Origin: Chalciporus piperatus
Taxonomy: Eukaryota; Basidiomycota; Agaricomycetes; Boletales; Boletaceae
Length of the DNA: 57,477 nt
Direction: 5' to 3'
NCBI GenBank assembly: GCA_038093975.1
Contig: JBBPTG010000156.1
Span: 1 to 57,477 of the forward strand
Position 1 is the stretch's first letter. Each line of letters starts with the position of its first letter. Shown one piece after another: positions 23,818-35,419 of this stretch. Under the pieces are notes generated by a model. That model worked only from the letters and a program-made list of their open reading frames with translations, was not told the origin of the DNA and made no database searches. A program made the translations under genes and the position numbers.

Positions 23818-25005
23818 ATGGATCCTTCTCCCATCCGCTCGCACAACTTCGACGCCCACGAGCCACCTAGTGCAGCCAAAGCAATGCATACCCGACTTGT
23901 ACTGGATGCCCGATCCGTCGAAACCAGTGGTATTGACAGCAGTGGAGGCTTAGCGAAGGACACTCTCATCTTCATCGTCGTTGGCGTAGGTCGGTGGCGT
24001 TCGTTCTCTCGTCACTTGGCGTCTTCTTCATCCCCCGTACTGTTCGAGTGATAATGACCGAGGTCCTAGTGGCTCGTCCGTCCGGAAGGGCTCTCCAATA
24101 CTAGCGGGTGATGCCTCGCTCGCGTATCGCGATTAACTTGCATTTTGTTCGAGTAGTCCTCCCACTTCTTCCTTTCACACGAATCTTGACATTCGACCTC
24201 GATGGTATCTGGCTGACCCTTCTTGCTTTTCGTAGTTTGCTTCCTGGCGCTCCTGATCGGCTTCTACCTCGTGAGTCGCCCACGTGTCCCATCGAATGTT
24301 GCCACCGGCGTTCTGCATTCCCCAAGTGCTGCCGACGCCCATCCTCAGCGCCCCAGAGGTCGACGAGACAGGAGCGAGAGCTGGAAGATATGGAAGATAT
24401 GTCTACGCAGTAGTGACCCCACCCCATCCGAGCCACCAGCTTCTCAGGTCTCCCCTGGTCCAGCCCCCACCCCCAGCCCATTCCCAATCGCAACCTCCAG
24501 AACTGGCTCAAGAAACCACCACCACCCACCGGCACCAGTTGCGCCCCGACCCCGTCAAACTCGCCGACTGACCTCACCTTCGATCCAAACTGATTTCCCC
24601 AACTCACATATAACTCAAGAAGCGCTTCATAATTATCACGCTTGCGCGTACGACCTTGATGGGGAGTTGGTTATTGAGATGTTGCAGAGTGCTCGCGATG
24701 ACGTAGGGCCTGGATACCCTGTCGAATGGGGCTCTGATCGTGCGAGTGTACATGGACTCGAGGAACCTGCGGTTCTAGAACCACGGGGCATTGCCACCCC
24801 CAGCATCGAAGCCGGTGTTGGAGGAAGTACTGCCCTTCCACCAGCCGCCCGATTAGAGGGTGCTGATTACGAGAGTTCGGGCGGTAGTTTTTGGGAGGGG
24901 ACTGTCAACCCGGTCGGTGGTGTTGAAGGTAAGAAGGTTGGGGTTGAAGATACGGAGAGAGAAGCGTTGCCACAGCCCGTTGGAATGGTGGCGGGCATAT
25001 CGTGA
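23818..25005 (+). CDS. Hypothetical single-pass membrane protein, exon structure uncertain
   Basis: I do not recognise the family. Exon 1 (23818-23989) begins MDPSPIRSHNFDAHEPPSAA and a hydrophobic stretch is completed across an intron to 24236: TLIFIVVGVVCFLALLIGFYL, a convincing transmembrane helix. After the helix a 56 nt GTGAGT intron (about 24270-24325) would give a palmitoylation-like CCRRP motif, while reading through gives SRPRVPSN. The downstream part is Pro-rich, then acidic, and one frame stays open to TGA 25005 (ending PVGMVAGIS). The two interpretations use different frames, so the C-terminal half is provisional. Confidence 0.45.
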
Positions 25006-25657
25006 ATAAGGTTTCGATTGCCAGTGGATTGTAGTATCTATATCGATGTTTTTTTATGATTTGTTGGATCCCATTACTCTGGCAATTGAATTGCTCGAGG
25101 TAACAGTGTCTGATAGAGGAACCCCCCTTCGGCCGAGCGGGGTCGCTGCTTTTCCCTCGCGTGCAGTGAGCTTATAAGAAGCCTGTACATATCCTTCAAG
25201 ATTTGCTAATGGAGGGTAGATGCTTGAGAGAAGTGTCTTCCTCCTCGAACACCTTCGCATTGGGCACCCACGCGACTCAGGGGATTCCCCATGTGACAGT
25301 TTGCCCATCATCTCGATTGGTAGCTTACGGGTAATGCTAACAGAGTCGGTACTACACAATAGCAAGCTCAGAAGAGAGAGTTTGATGTGTTCCGTGGTGA
25401 AATACTCGTGGGCTCGCCAGTCAAGAAAGGGGTTAAATATCCGTTTATAGATAGCCGTCCTGCGGAGGAAAATACCTTATTCGGTATACCTATCGTCCAC
25501 CGGTTCTCCACCTCCAGACAAACCACTCTGCCGGAAGCCTTCAACTAGCAGAGGCTCCAACCTCAACGTTTTCGCAGACTTACTCCTCGACCTGTTATTC
25601 TGCTCACTATCACTCATCCCCGGCGTCAACAACATCAATCCTTTGTAGAGCCGACCC
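25006..25657. other. Intergenic upstream of MSP1
   Basis: No gene or repeat recognised. The right part presumably contains the MSP1 promoter. Confidence 0.4.
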
Positions 25658-27380
25658 ATGTCGTCTCCAATACTCAATAAGCGAAATGTTGTTGCTTGTG
25701 CGTACTTCCTTGCCTGGAATGGAGTTGTGTCGCTGAATTCTTGTGTTATAGTCGTGCTACTCGTAGCATCACAGGTGTGTTGTTTGCCAATATACAGCCT
25801 GGTAATGCCGACTTACGGTGGTCGTATAATATATGATGGGGTTCCTCTTAAAGTTTGCCGTATACTATGGCTACCGTGTGCGTATCGTCTCAGCCTATGA
25901 GCGTGTTTCCAACAGTTCGACTGATGTTGCCCTCTCACAATGTTTGTTCACAGCGGGTTATGACTCGAGATCCTTTGGAAAAGGATGGTCAGAAACGTCG
26001 GGGAGAGATTGTCATGAAACTTAAGAAGAAAGGCATCCGACTTAACGAATACGAACGTACGCACTCTTCCGCATGTTGTTGTCTGGAGATGAACGCAGCC
26101 CGTCTTTTCAGAATCAATGGCCAATGAACTCGTGCACCCTGATGATATTCGTACAGGCTTTAACGGTAAGTGGTCCTTCGCAGATACATTAACCGTACAA
26201 GCATCAAAGATTTTGGAATGAATGGACGAAGAGAACTGATCTGCGTTAAAGACATCGGCGGCCTTGAAGACATCACCACTTCTCTCCGCGAATCCGTCAT
26301 ATATCCATTGATGTACCCGGATCTCTTCACCGCTACCTCTTCATTGCTCAGTGCACCAAAGGGTGTCCTCCTCTACGGTCCTCCAGGGTGTGGTAAAACC
26401 ATGCTTGCACGTGCTCTTGCAAAGGAATCAGGAGCCACATTCATCAACGTTGCTGCATCGTCACTCACGAACAAATGGTTCGGAGAATCAAACAAACTTG
26501 TCGTGGGGCTATTCAGCCTCGCTCGAAAGATGCAGCCAACAATCATCTTCGTGGATGAGATAGACACCTTTTTGAGAGAGCGTAGATCAGATGATCACGA
26601 GGCTATGAGCATGCTCAAAGCTGAGTTCATGACGTGCGTCGTTCTTTCCATTTTTTTTTGGATCTGGTGTTTCTGACATGCATCCGATCACTTAGGTCAT
26701 GGGATGGGTTGACGTCGGGATCGGACCAAATTATGGTCATTGGTGCTACAAACCGTCCCCAGGATATCGACCCGGCCATTCTTCGCCGCATGCCCAAACG
26801 ATTCGCTATTGGTACGCCAAACGCGGAGCAACGATTCAAGATCCTGTCGCTGGTATGGTTCTCCTAGCTTTTCCCGCTCTTTCATGACCAACGATTAATT
26901 TCATAGATGCTCAAAGACACGAAGCTTGATCCATCATTTTCACTTGAGATCCTCGCAATAAAGACGACGGGCTTCTCAGGTTCGGACCTGCATGAGCTTT
27001 GTCGGAGCGCAGCCATGATCCCAGTTCGTGAGCGTATGCATGAAATCTCGCATGATGGTGACCCTATCCGTCAATTGGAGAAAGATGTAGGTTCCCTTTT
27101 CGTGACACGCCGCTGCCGGTGAACTCGTGTATGGATCTGACGAACACGTTCGATTACTTAGGGGTTCACAATGCGTCCTCTGACACTGGACGATTTCTAT
27201 AATGCCGATAGTAAATTGGACCCTCTCGATGCGGATCCGGATGACGGTCCATTGTTGTCTAATGTGGTCGTTGAGCCATCCACTGAACATCGTCGACGAT
27301 TGGATGAAGAGGATGGTAGACTAGTGGATGTGCCCAGCGAGGATATTTCGAACGGGGAAGGCGTGGATTCCGAGAGTTGA
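25658..27380 (+). CDS. MSP1: Msp1/ATAD1-type AAA ATPase (mitochondrial membrane protein extractase)
   Basis: Msp1 pulls mistargeted tail-anchored proteins and stalled precursors out of the mitochondrial outer membrane. Nine exons join in frame (393 residues): 25658-25697, 25752-25774, 25854-25877, 25954-26056, 26112-26165, 26252-26633, 26696-26852, 26907-27086, 27162-27380. The first three short exons build the N-terminal anchor [20 protein letters not shown]. The AAA domain follows: [20 protein letters not shown], Walker A GPPGCGKT, pore loop KWFGES, Walker B IIFVDEID, sensor ATNRP, then RRMPKRF. The C-terminus (about 40 residues after DDFYNADSK) is acidic. Length and order match the family. 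Exons of 23 and 24 nt were placed from phase and family likeness. Confidence 0.92.
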
Positions 27381-27570
27381 TGACCCGTATCACGCATGCA
27401 TACTAGACACGGAGATACTCTCCTACGCTTACCGTACTATTTCGTTCTAATAGACCCGTCAAATAGATCCCCATTCATCGCTCATAAAATGCAGTAATCT
27501 GGACGGGAATGAAAGGTCTCGGGGTTGAAAGAGTCTTCACCAGATGAAATGAAGACACCAAACAGTGTTG

Positions 27571-27577
27571 AAAAAAA
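27571..27577 (-). terminator. Pol III oligo-T terminator of tRNA-Ala
   Basis: Seven consecutive T on the minus strand begin 2 nt after the tRNA discriminator base, a standard RNA polymerase III stop. Confidence 0.75.
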
Positions 27578-27578
27578 T

Positions 27579-27673
27579 TGGATGCACAGGGGATTGAACC
27601 CTGGACCTCATACAAACTCGCTCATGAAATGAGCTCATGCAAAGCATGCGCGCTACCACTGCGCTATGCACCC
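27579..27673 (-). tRNA. tRNA-Ala (TGC) with a 23 nt intron
   Basis: The minus strand folds as a complete tRNA. The acceptor stem is GGGTGCA/TGCATCC (one G-T pair) with discriminator A. The D arm is GCGC...GCGC, the anticodon stem CATGC/GTATG with loop TTTGCAT, and the T arm CAGGG-TTCAATC-CCCTG. The anticodon is TGC, giving alanine. The extra 23 nt lie after position 37, the normal place for a nuclear tRNA intron removed by the Sen endonuclease. A-box (TAGCGCAGTGG) and B-box (GGTTCAATCC) promoter elements are internal. Confidence 0.95.
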
Positions 27674-28936
27674 ATGAAGATCGAATGTGTCAGTGGCTTC
27701 TCAATCGTCGGGGTCTGGATATAGAGCCTTTACGGTACACTCTCATGATCAAACTATTCCACCACCATTGGCAAACCATTGGGAGAGCGATCTCAAGACT
27801 GTGAGCCCCATCACTCCTGCGTGTTGACTGGTGAACTATCTAGCAGGATTCCCAGAATTTTGGTTCCATCACGCCCCCGACGCGTTGAAGTTCCGTGCGA
27901 GTGCGATTCGATCCGTGACTTGCCGACGAAAAAGACCAGCCTCCGGACGAGCATATTTCGCCCACGATTGGTCAAGATGAGGATGGTATACGCTGGCATG
28001 TGGTGGAAAAAGGATAATAATACTTATGGCTGACGAGCCGTTCTACCCACCAGGAACCTTCCATCGGAGCATCGACCTGCCGATCGCGTTCGGTTGTTTT
28101 CCCCAGGTTTGTCGTTCCATACCGTATGCACTTGACTGTGTGCCAACCCACAGCTTCTGGTCAAGTGAAATATTGTGACGCAAGTACGTCCAGACTGCAT
28201 AATCCGAGTTCTTGCCGTGCTCATTCCCTGCCTCCACAGAATGGTCCGACCAGTTCTTTATTGATGGTGCTGTGTCGCCGCACCGGCAGATAACATTCAA
28301 ACTTCACGCGGGTGCAGAGACGGAGTTAAAGTGTAACGCCTTTATTGCGGATAACCACGTAGTTCCGGTGCGCAGGTTTTCCGGAGTTATCGCGAGACTC
28401 AATTGTTGCAGAGGGTGCTCGAGGATCGACGGACGACAGGTGAACAAGAGGTCAGCTGGTTGTCTGGGAAGTGTTACCCGGAATAAGCTGAAATATCTCT
28501 GATCCAAAGGGCAGCTATTCACTGTGTTGGAAACGATCAACCTTGTGATGATGAACACGGGTTGTTGAAAAGCTTTACGACGTAACAACTGGTGAGAAGG
28601 GTGGAAATACAACAACACTTCCATGAGCTCGACAATATATCTCAGCCGTTGAGCAAGCAGTGGACGATGCCAGCAGTCCGAAGATGAGACGAAGAATACC
28701 CGCTGAAAGTGTTGGGAGCTCCTAGAGGTGACGTATTAATAGCAGCAATCGTGTTCCATGCTCTGCAGAGCTTGCCAATGCGGTAGTTCCCCACAGATTC
28801 TGCCGCGATCATGTCGGAGAACCTTCGGAGGACTGCCTCGTGGGTGAACATCTGTCGCTTCGGAGTGATGTCCTGCATGGCGCATTCTAGATACTGACTT
28901 CCACTTGGCTTCTCGTCCGGAAAGTAAGTGACAAAG
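27674..28936. other. Intergenic; right part is homologous to the GH5 upstream region
   Basis: 27674-28780 shows no supported gene. Around 28796-28870 the sequence resembles 32990-33070 upstream of the intact GH5 gene ('ccgcgatcatg', 'gaaccttcgga', 'tgagtgaaca'-like blocks). The GH5 duplication therefore took its promoter with it. Confidence 0.5.
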
Positions 28937-30331
28937 ATCGTCTACGCTCTCGGATTCACCGGGTTGACTGTCTTGTCCGCTCTATGTAGGTTTTTGCCGA
29001 TCACTCTCACTCCACCCTTGGCTAACTGCGTTCAATAGGTAGATGTGAGGTGAGCCAGCCCAGATCTATGTTGTAACATTATGCACAGGACTGGACTCTG
29101 GAGCAACTACTTAGTTGCGTTAGCGTGCTGGCGCCGCCACAGCCACGACTACCGCAATTCCAACCAGCACCTGTGACCCAACTCCGCAGGCATGTTAACG
29201 TTGCCGGTTTTGGTGAGCATACCATTGCTTCCGTGTGAATCTGGGGTAATCGTTGTACTGTACCTTGATATTTCGGCATGGATACTAGTAAGGTGTATCC
29301 CCGCCACGATCAACCGGGCTGAAATATTGATGGTGCTGGGCAGATCCAACACTTCGTGACCAACGACAAATACAACATTTTCCGTCTCCCCGTATCGTGG
29401 CAATTCTTGACCAACAACGTCGCTATCAACCAGACTAACTTTGCAGAGTATTATGATGCCTTGGTCCAAGCTTGCTTGGCGACTGGCGCGAGCTGCATCA
29501 CCGATATCTACAACTACGCTTGATGGAGGTGAAGTATGGCTTTCCATTTATCTGACATATTCGTAGCTTTACGCCGTTCCACCGTAGATCATCGGTCAGG
29601 GTGGGCCATCCCGCGAAGTTATCGCTGCTCTCTGGAACTCAATTGCCAGATACTACGCGAGCGAGAGCAAGGTTGTCTCTGGAATGTGAGTGTTGCCCAC
29701 TTGTGATCGAGTATAGCTCACCTTAGCTGCGCTTAGATGAACGAGCCCGTGACCTTCGTATTCTTCAAGCTGGTGCCACCACTCAGATAATCGTTTTCCC
29801 TGGTGACAATTACACTTCTGCTGAGACATTCGTTCTTGGTGGTCCCGCTGCTGCTCTCGCTACGGTCACCAACCTGGACGGCAGCTAAGTACTTGATCGA
29901 TCTTTGATGTTCACAAGTACCTCGACTCCGATAACTCCTGAGTGTCTGCTATCTACGCGCTGACGCGGGTCTTTGCCCCGAATCACAGTGGCTCGAGCGA
30001 CACTTGTGTTACGAACAACATCGCAGACGCATGGGAGCCTCTTTCTCAATGGTTGCGCTGCAACGGCCGCCAGGCATTGAACACCGAGGCGGGTGGTGGA
30101 AGCATCGCTTACTGCGAGACCTAAATGTGCCAGCAGATCCAATACCCGGCTAGGAACTCATATGGTGAGTTTTGCTCGCAAGCATCATCCCCGAGATTCC
30201 GATCAATGAACCATGTTCGCGACTCCCTACGTACCCAGCGAGACTCCGAGTGACAAGAACGGAACCTGCACTGACACGGCGCTCGTCACGGCGTGCATGG
30301 CGGCGCCTCTGTCAATGGCTACGTTGCTTAA
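28937..30331 (+). pseudogene. Decayed GH5 endoglucanase, duplicate of the gene at 33185
   Basis: Every exon of the intact GH5 gene can be recognised in order, with disabling changes. The signal-peptide exon lacks its ATG (ACA in its place before AAG, about 28937). The CBM1 exon has a TAG (about 29110). The catalytic blocks DKYNIFRLPVSWQFLTNN, ALVQACLATGASC, PGDNYTSAETFVLGGPAAA and WEPLSQWLRCNGRQALNTEA are well preserved, but TGA or TAA codons interrupt NYA, DNS and CET. At one exon end the GTGAGT donor has become CTGAGT (about 29941). It ends with a C-terminal remnant matching the intact gene to its TAA. Protein blocks are far better kept than introns, so decay followed duplication rather than assembly error. 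Confidence 0.9.
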
Positions 30332-30654
30332 ATGAACGACCTTCGAATATGAGAACGTGCATCGTTCTAGAAATCCCTCGTAATTGTGTGATCTATTTTC
30401 CTTGATTTCTTGCAAACAAAGCGCAGGTGCATCAAACCAGGTAACTCACAGGTCGACGAGTAACCTTAGATCGGATCTTCTCGTGAGCGATCCATTCTTC
30501 GCGGTTACAAGGGCGGTGCTATGGAGGATCTGTAGTTGATGAACTGTATAGTATTAGATAATTTGATTCTCACGGACGGGTCGTTTTGCAGAGCTGGACT
30601 GAGAAAACCCCCAAACCCTCCCACTCTTAATCTGAACTTGACGGCCGTGACGAA
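30332..30654. other. Spacer upstream of the diverged F-box gene
   Basis: No gene or repeat recognised; presumed promoter of the next gene. Confidence 0.4.
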
Positions 30655-32323
30655 ATGGAGGATCTAGTTTGTGCGAAACAATCCACACCCAAGACTCCCC
30701 CAGACGAACTTGTCTATCGCATATTCCGTTACACGAACCCCCGCGAGCTCATCCGATTGCGTAGTGTGAGTCTCTATTTCCAACTCGTACATCACGTCGC
30801 CGATCTTCACTCTCGAGTCTCCACAATTTGCCATACAACACCCGGATCTTGCTGCCCCACTTCAAATGTTCATCCTTAACTCCCGTTTGACCTTCCTACT
30901 CCTAGGTCTCAAAGCAATTTAACGATGTTTCTCGCGATACCCAGCTGTGGAAGGAGATATACGCGACCGCTCGGTTGCCCCGTCCACCTGGGCCGTTCTC
31001 GTGGCAGTCCGCTCGGTCTCTTGAACGCATTTTGGTTTCCTCAGAGCGCTTATCCGTTACATGGACCTCACAGCCCCTCAAAGTTATTTCAATTACTCAA
31101 GGTCCAAGTCACAAGCCAATCATCTCACCCAACATTCTCTTCGGAAGGTTGTTGATTTGGTCGGAAGGGAAGCAAATTTTCGCCAAAGATCTCGAAATGG
31201 GTTCCCATCAAATGATTTGCGAGACCGACCGACCAATAGGTTCATTCGAAATCTTCTCCATGGGATTCCCTGATGCACTGCGAGTTTATCTCGCTTTAGC
31301 CTGCATCAATAATGAATTGAGGCCTCACGAACAGCGAATGTGCGCATCCATTGTTTTGTCCTGCCGCTGGTTTTCACCAGTCTCTTCTCTAGCACACTTG
31401 TAGTGTTTTCCTTCCAGGACGAAACCAGCTCATTCGGAACCGTGACTCACAAGATGGACCTCCCGGAAGATGCAGAAATACCTTCCTACGGCCACCGGCC
31501 ACCTTTATATTTTCAAAGTTCCGGGCTTCAGGACATGTTTTTCGATCCCTGGACGTGTACCCTATACAGGTTTCCGTTACTCAATGGCGATCTAATAGTG
31601 AGTGGCAAATACTGATGGACCTCAATGGCGCTAAATGTTGCTTAGCTTCCGTACAGCCTGTCAGACCCCCCCGCACTGACTTCAGTCATACGATCGGGAC
31701 CATATATTGTTGCCGTGTTTGGAAACAGGACGTTGCAAGTGGTCCGAATATACGTTGTTCCGAATCAACCACATCTGGTGGATGGTCACTTGGCACTTTG
31801 CCTCACCCACGAGGCGCGAGCTGACGGCCTCCCCTTTCCGGTGCATACCCTTCGTGATCCAGTTGTCAACTCCCTGACTGGTGACACTGTCCTGAGGTTC
31901 TTGGCACAAGGCCCCTCATTTGGACCAGAATTTTACTGCGTCGACATCACCTTGCCAGCCACGGCCTCGAATTCCACAGACATCCTCTCCCTGGCCGTTA
32001 CCTGTGGAAAACCCCTTTTTGAAATCGACGGTATCAACGTGAACATCCAGTTGGAAGCTTCAAGTGATGGCTACGTGAGGGGCCTTTGCATCTTCACACC
32101 ACACGACGTCACGTCGCTTCCTGAGCCCATAGCCTATATCTCTAGATTCTCGATTGACGCGAGTGGAGAGGAATGCACGGCTGTGGTCGGTGATATTTTC
32201 GAGACTCTGGATGTTGCATGTGTATTTTCTCATTCGTTTGATGGTGTAAGAGGAAGGATTTGTTATGATAAGGACTGGGAGGAGGTGGATTCTACTGATC
32301 TCATGGTGTCTGATTTCCAGTAG
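30655..32323 (+). CDS. Diverged F-box protein of the same family (copy G)
   Basis: Exons 30655-30765, 30906-31339, 31393-31597 and 31646-32323 give 475 residues. The exon plan is the same as copies A-D. The N-terminus has a weaker F-box, PPDELVYRIFRYTNPRELIR, then LRS and VSKQFNDVSRDTQLWKEIY. It shares ARLPRPPGPFSWQSARSLER with the cluster and a C-terminal block ASSDGYVRGLCIF matching the SHDGYVRGIH block of A-D. Identity to the array is low, so this is an old paralogue. It lies between the dead and the live GH5 genes. No polyglycine tract is present. The frame is intact. Confidence 0.8.
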
Positions 32324-33112
32324 TTCGTTATTTGGGTAGCTAGGCTACCCTCGTTTCACGATGCATTTCCCCCCATTTTCTGCTACTGTTTTCATTCTGT
32401 ACCATCGTGGATTTCAAGGGTTGTTTGTTTCTGAAGCCTTTGACAAACAGGGGCAAGCAAACCCACACACTTGGTTGTGGTGACTGAGCGACTGATCCGA
32501 CTCAGCTCCATCCTGGTCACTTGAATGGCTCGTCCAGGACCAGACAGACAGAAGGAGTAAGAGGTGAGCGAGCTGGTGGGAGGAGGGCGCCATGCAGCGC
32601 GGTACAATGCCCGAGCCTGAGACTGAGCTTGGCAGGACTTTAACGCCGGCGTCCGATGTAGGTCTAGCCTCCTTCCAATCCATCCAATGATCCATCCAGA
32701 ATTTAGAATTGTACTATCATTATGATTCCATTCGACATCTCGCCATTCGAACTGCTATACATCTGACTCTACTTTGTGCATCAAAATCGCCCCCTGGTCA
32801 CACAAAGGACTAAAATAGGTAGGCGGTCTAAATTTGTTCTAGGACTATGATCCGCGCGACTTGCATGTTGTGCCATCCGCAGCTGGGCGTATTAGTCACA
32901 CCCCTCGCATCATTTCCCTGTGTGGAACAAACTCGAGTTTGCCACGTCAGCACGGAAAATTATGATTTACAGGGCGGCAATTCTTCGCATATTCTTCCGC
33001 GATCATGCTCGGGGAACCTTCGGATGGGTAAGTACCTCGTGAGTGAACAACTGTCATTTCGGAAATGGTACCCCCCGCATTACTTGGCATTGCCAAGGAC
33101 GTTGACCGTAGA
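32324..33112. other. Intergenic upstream of the GH5 endoglucanase
   Basis: No gene recognised. A 'ccccgc' near 33070 fits the reverse of the CreA/Mig1 consensus SYGGRG and could mediate carbon repression, but such six-base matches arise often by chance. Confidence 0.35.
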
Positions 33113-33113
33113 G

Positions 33114-33122
33114 GGGTATAAA
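33114..33122 (+). promoter_or_regulatory. TATA box of the GH5 endoglucanase
   Basis: GGTATAAAG lies about 65 bp upstream of the ATG at 33185, the usual fungal spacing, in a region otherwise lacking features. Confidence 0.6.
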
Positions 33123-33184
33123 GCGTGCAGGATGTCGCAGTAGAAACAACAGACGTTTGAGAACCTCGCTCAGAAAGAAGAGTC

Positions 33185-35151
33185 ATGAAGGCTGCCTACG
33201 CTCTCGGATTTGTTGGACTCACTGCTTTGTCTGCTCGCGCACAGGCACCTCTCTATGGGCAATGTGAGTATCTAGTCGATTACTCCCCCCCTCACATTGA
33301 GCTCATGATATTCAACAGGCGGTGGTCAGGTAAGACAATTTTCATATCATCCTCGAGGCCTATTTCGAAGCCATTCATAGGGCTGGACTGGGGCAACAAC
33401 TTGTGTCAGCGGTTCAGTTTGCACCTACTCGAACCCATGTGAGTTATGAGCTTCATGGCGATATCACGAAAGATAGCCCCTGACCAATTGCGACGATCTA
33501 TGTTCTAGACTACTCGCAATGTCTCCCTGCTGGCTCTGGCACAACCACGCCCGCAACCACGACTAGCACCGCCAAAACCACGACCACGACCACGACTAGC
33601 GCCTCCCCAACCAGCACTACTTGCGGCGCAACTCCACCCTCGTCTGCGGGCAAGCTGCCATACGCTGGTGTGAACATTGCCGGCTTTGGTAAGCCACTTG
33701 TCGTTCCTCTCTCTGAATCCACGGGTATACTCATGTACCCCGAGATTTCGGCATGGACACCACCGGTACTGGTAAGGTTGATTTCCCTTCCAGTGCGATC
33801 ATATCTCTGACACTCGATGTGACAAAGCCACCGCCAGCGGTGCATACCCACCCTTGACCAAATACTACGGTGCCGACGGTGCTGGGCAGATGCAACATTT
33901 CGTGACGACCGACAAATACAACATCTTCCGTCTCCCCGTCTCCTGGCAATTCTTGACCAACAATCAGGCGTCGGGCACTCTCAACCAGACTAACTTGGCA
34001 GAGTACGATGCCTTGGTCCAGGCTTGCTTGGCGACTGGCGCGAGCTGCATCATTGATATCCACAACTACGCTCGGTTCAACGGTGCTGTATGTCATTTTA
34101 TCCGTTGGACAAGATCACGCTCGCTGACGGTATTGACCCCGCAGATCATCGGCCAGGGTGGGCCTTCGAACGCCGTCTTTGCTTCTCTCTGGAGCTCCTT
34201 GGCCACGCACTACGCTTCCCAGAGCAAGGTCGTCTTCGGAATGTGAGTCATCAGCTAGGTCTTTTCGCGTCGAGCTCACCTGCTCACCTGCCGTTAGCAT
34301 GAACGAGCCCCATGATCTTCCTAGCGTAAGCACGCTCGCTCCCTCATTCGTCACTCAAACCTGACTTTTTTTTGTTCCCTGCTAGATCACCACCTGGGCT
34401 GGAACCGTTCAGGTAAACACTGCCTTTGCTAACCAACCGTTCTTCAAAAGAATCTACGCTGACATTTCTTTTTGTGATTCAAGGCTGCTGTCACTGCTAT
34501 CCGCCAAGCAGGTGCCAACAGTCAGATGATTCTTCTTCCTGGGGACAACTGGACCTCTGCTCAGACGTTCGTCTCTGGCGGTTCTGCCGCTGCGCTCGCC
34601 ACCGTTACCAACCCCGACGGTACCCACACCGGTCTCATCTTTGACGTCCACAAGTACCTCGACTCTGACAACTCGTGAGTGCTTCCTACCATACGATCCA
34701 ACGCGCATGGGGGGGGGATGCTCATCACATTGCACATGCACGAACAGTGGAACGAGCAACGTCTGCGTGACGAACAACATCGCGACTGCGTGGCAGCCCC
34801 TCTCTCAGTGGTTACGCTGCAACGGTCGTCAGGCGATGAACACCGAGACGGGCGGTGGAAACACCGCTTCTTGCGAGACCTACGTGTGTCAGCAGATTCA
34901 ATACCAAGCTGAGAACTCTGATGGTGAGCGTCGTCACTCATGTCGCATGTGCATATGCATTCCGGATTGCTGACTCGGAACCACTCGGGACCACGCGTGC
35001 AGTCATTCTCGGCTATGTTGGCTGGGCAGCTGGAAACTTTGCGACGACTTACGTGCTCAGCGAGACGCCGACTAATAATGGTGGAACTTGGACTGACACG
35101 GCGCTCGTGAGCTCGTGCATGGCACCGTCTGTCAACGGTCTTGCTGCTTAA
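33185..35151 (+). CDS. Secreted GH5 endo-beta-1,4-glucanase with N-terminal CBM1
   Basis: It hydrolyses internal beta-1,4 bonds of cellulose. Twelve exons join in frame (427 residues): 33185-33263, 33319-33329, 33381-33438, 33509-33688, 33745-33771, 33828-34087, 34145-34242, 34298-34325, 34386-34412, 34484-34674, 34748-34923, 35003-35151. Order: signal peptide (MKAAYALGFVGLTALSARA), CBM1 cellulose-binding domain (CGGQGWTGATTCVSGSVC, then YYSQCL), Thr/Ser/Pro linker, then the GH5 catalytic domain. The general acid/base is the Glu of IMNEPHD and the nucleophile the Glu of MNTETGGG; IFDVHKYLDSDNS is also typical. Exon 2 is only 11 nt. The start is the only ATG giving a signal peptide. A dead duplicate lies 4 kb upstream. 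Confidence 0.95.
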
Positions 35152-35417
35152 GATGTCATGTACATATGTTGTGACGAAGATGGGGAGTTCGGGTTGCGTT
35201 TTGGTAGTAGAAATGTTACGCAGTTAGTACTAATGTGATTCATGTTTGAAACGTTGCCACGGGGGTGTTGTCATTCAGCTTTTTTTTGTCGAGAGAAATC
35301 TATTGCATATGTATTATGCCTCTTCCTCGCGTCTTCCCCGACTCCTTGGAGGAGGGTTTTATCGGACCAGACTCGTAGCCAGTTTCAAAACAAACGAGAC
35401 CGCGCGAACGTTTTGCT
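35152..35417. other. 3' region of GH5 up to the mariner element
   Basis: Presumed 3' UTR and spacer; no gene recognised. Confidence 0.4.
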
Positions 35418-35419
35418 TA

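Noticed and set aside
24101..24607. 168-codon minus-strand ORF
   Set aside because: Shadow opposite the Pro-rich part of the plus-strand gene; low-complexity Gly/Arg composition without motifs.
27779..28502. Several 80-100 codon ORFs between the tRNA and the GH5 relic
   Set aside because: No motifs, no consistent exon chain, composition like intergenic DNA.
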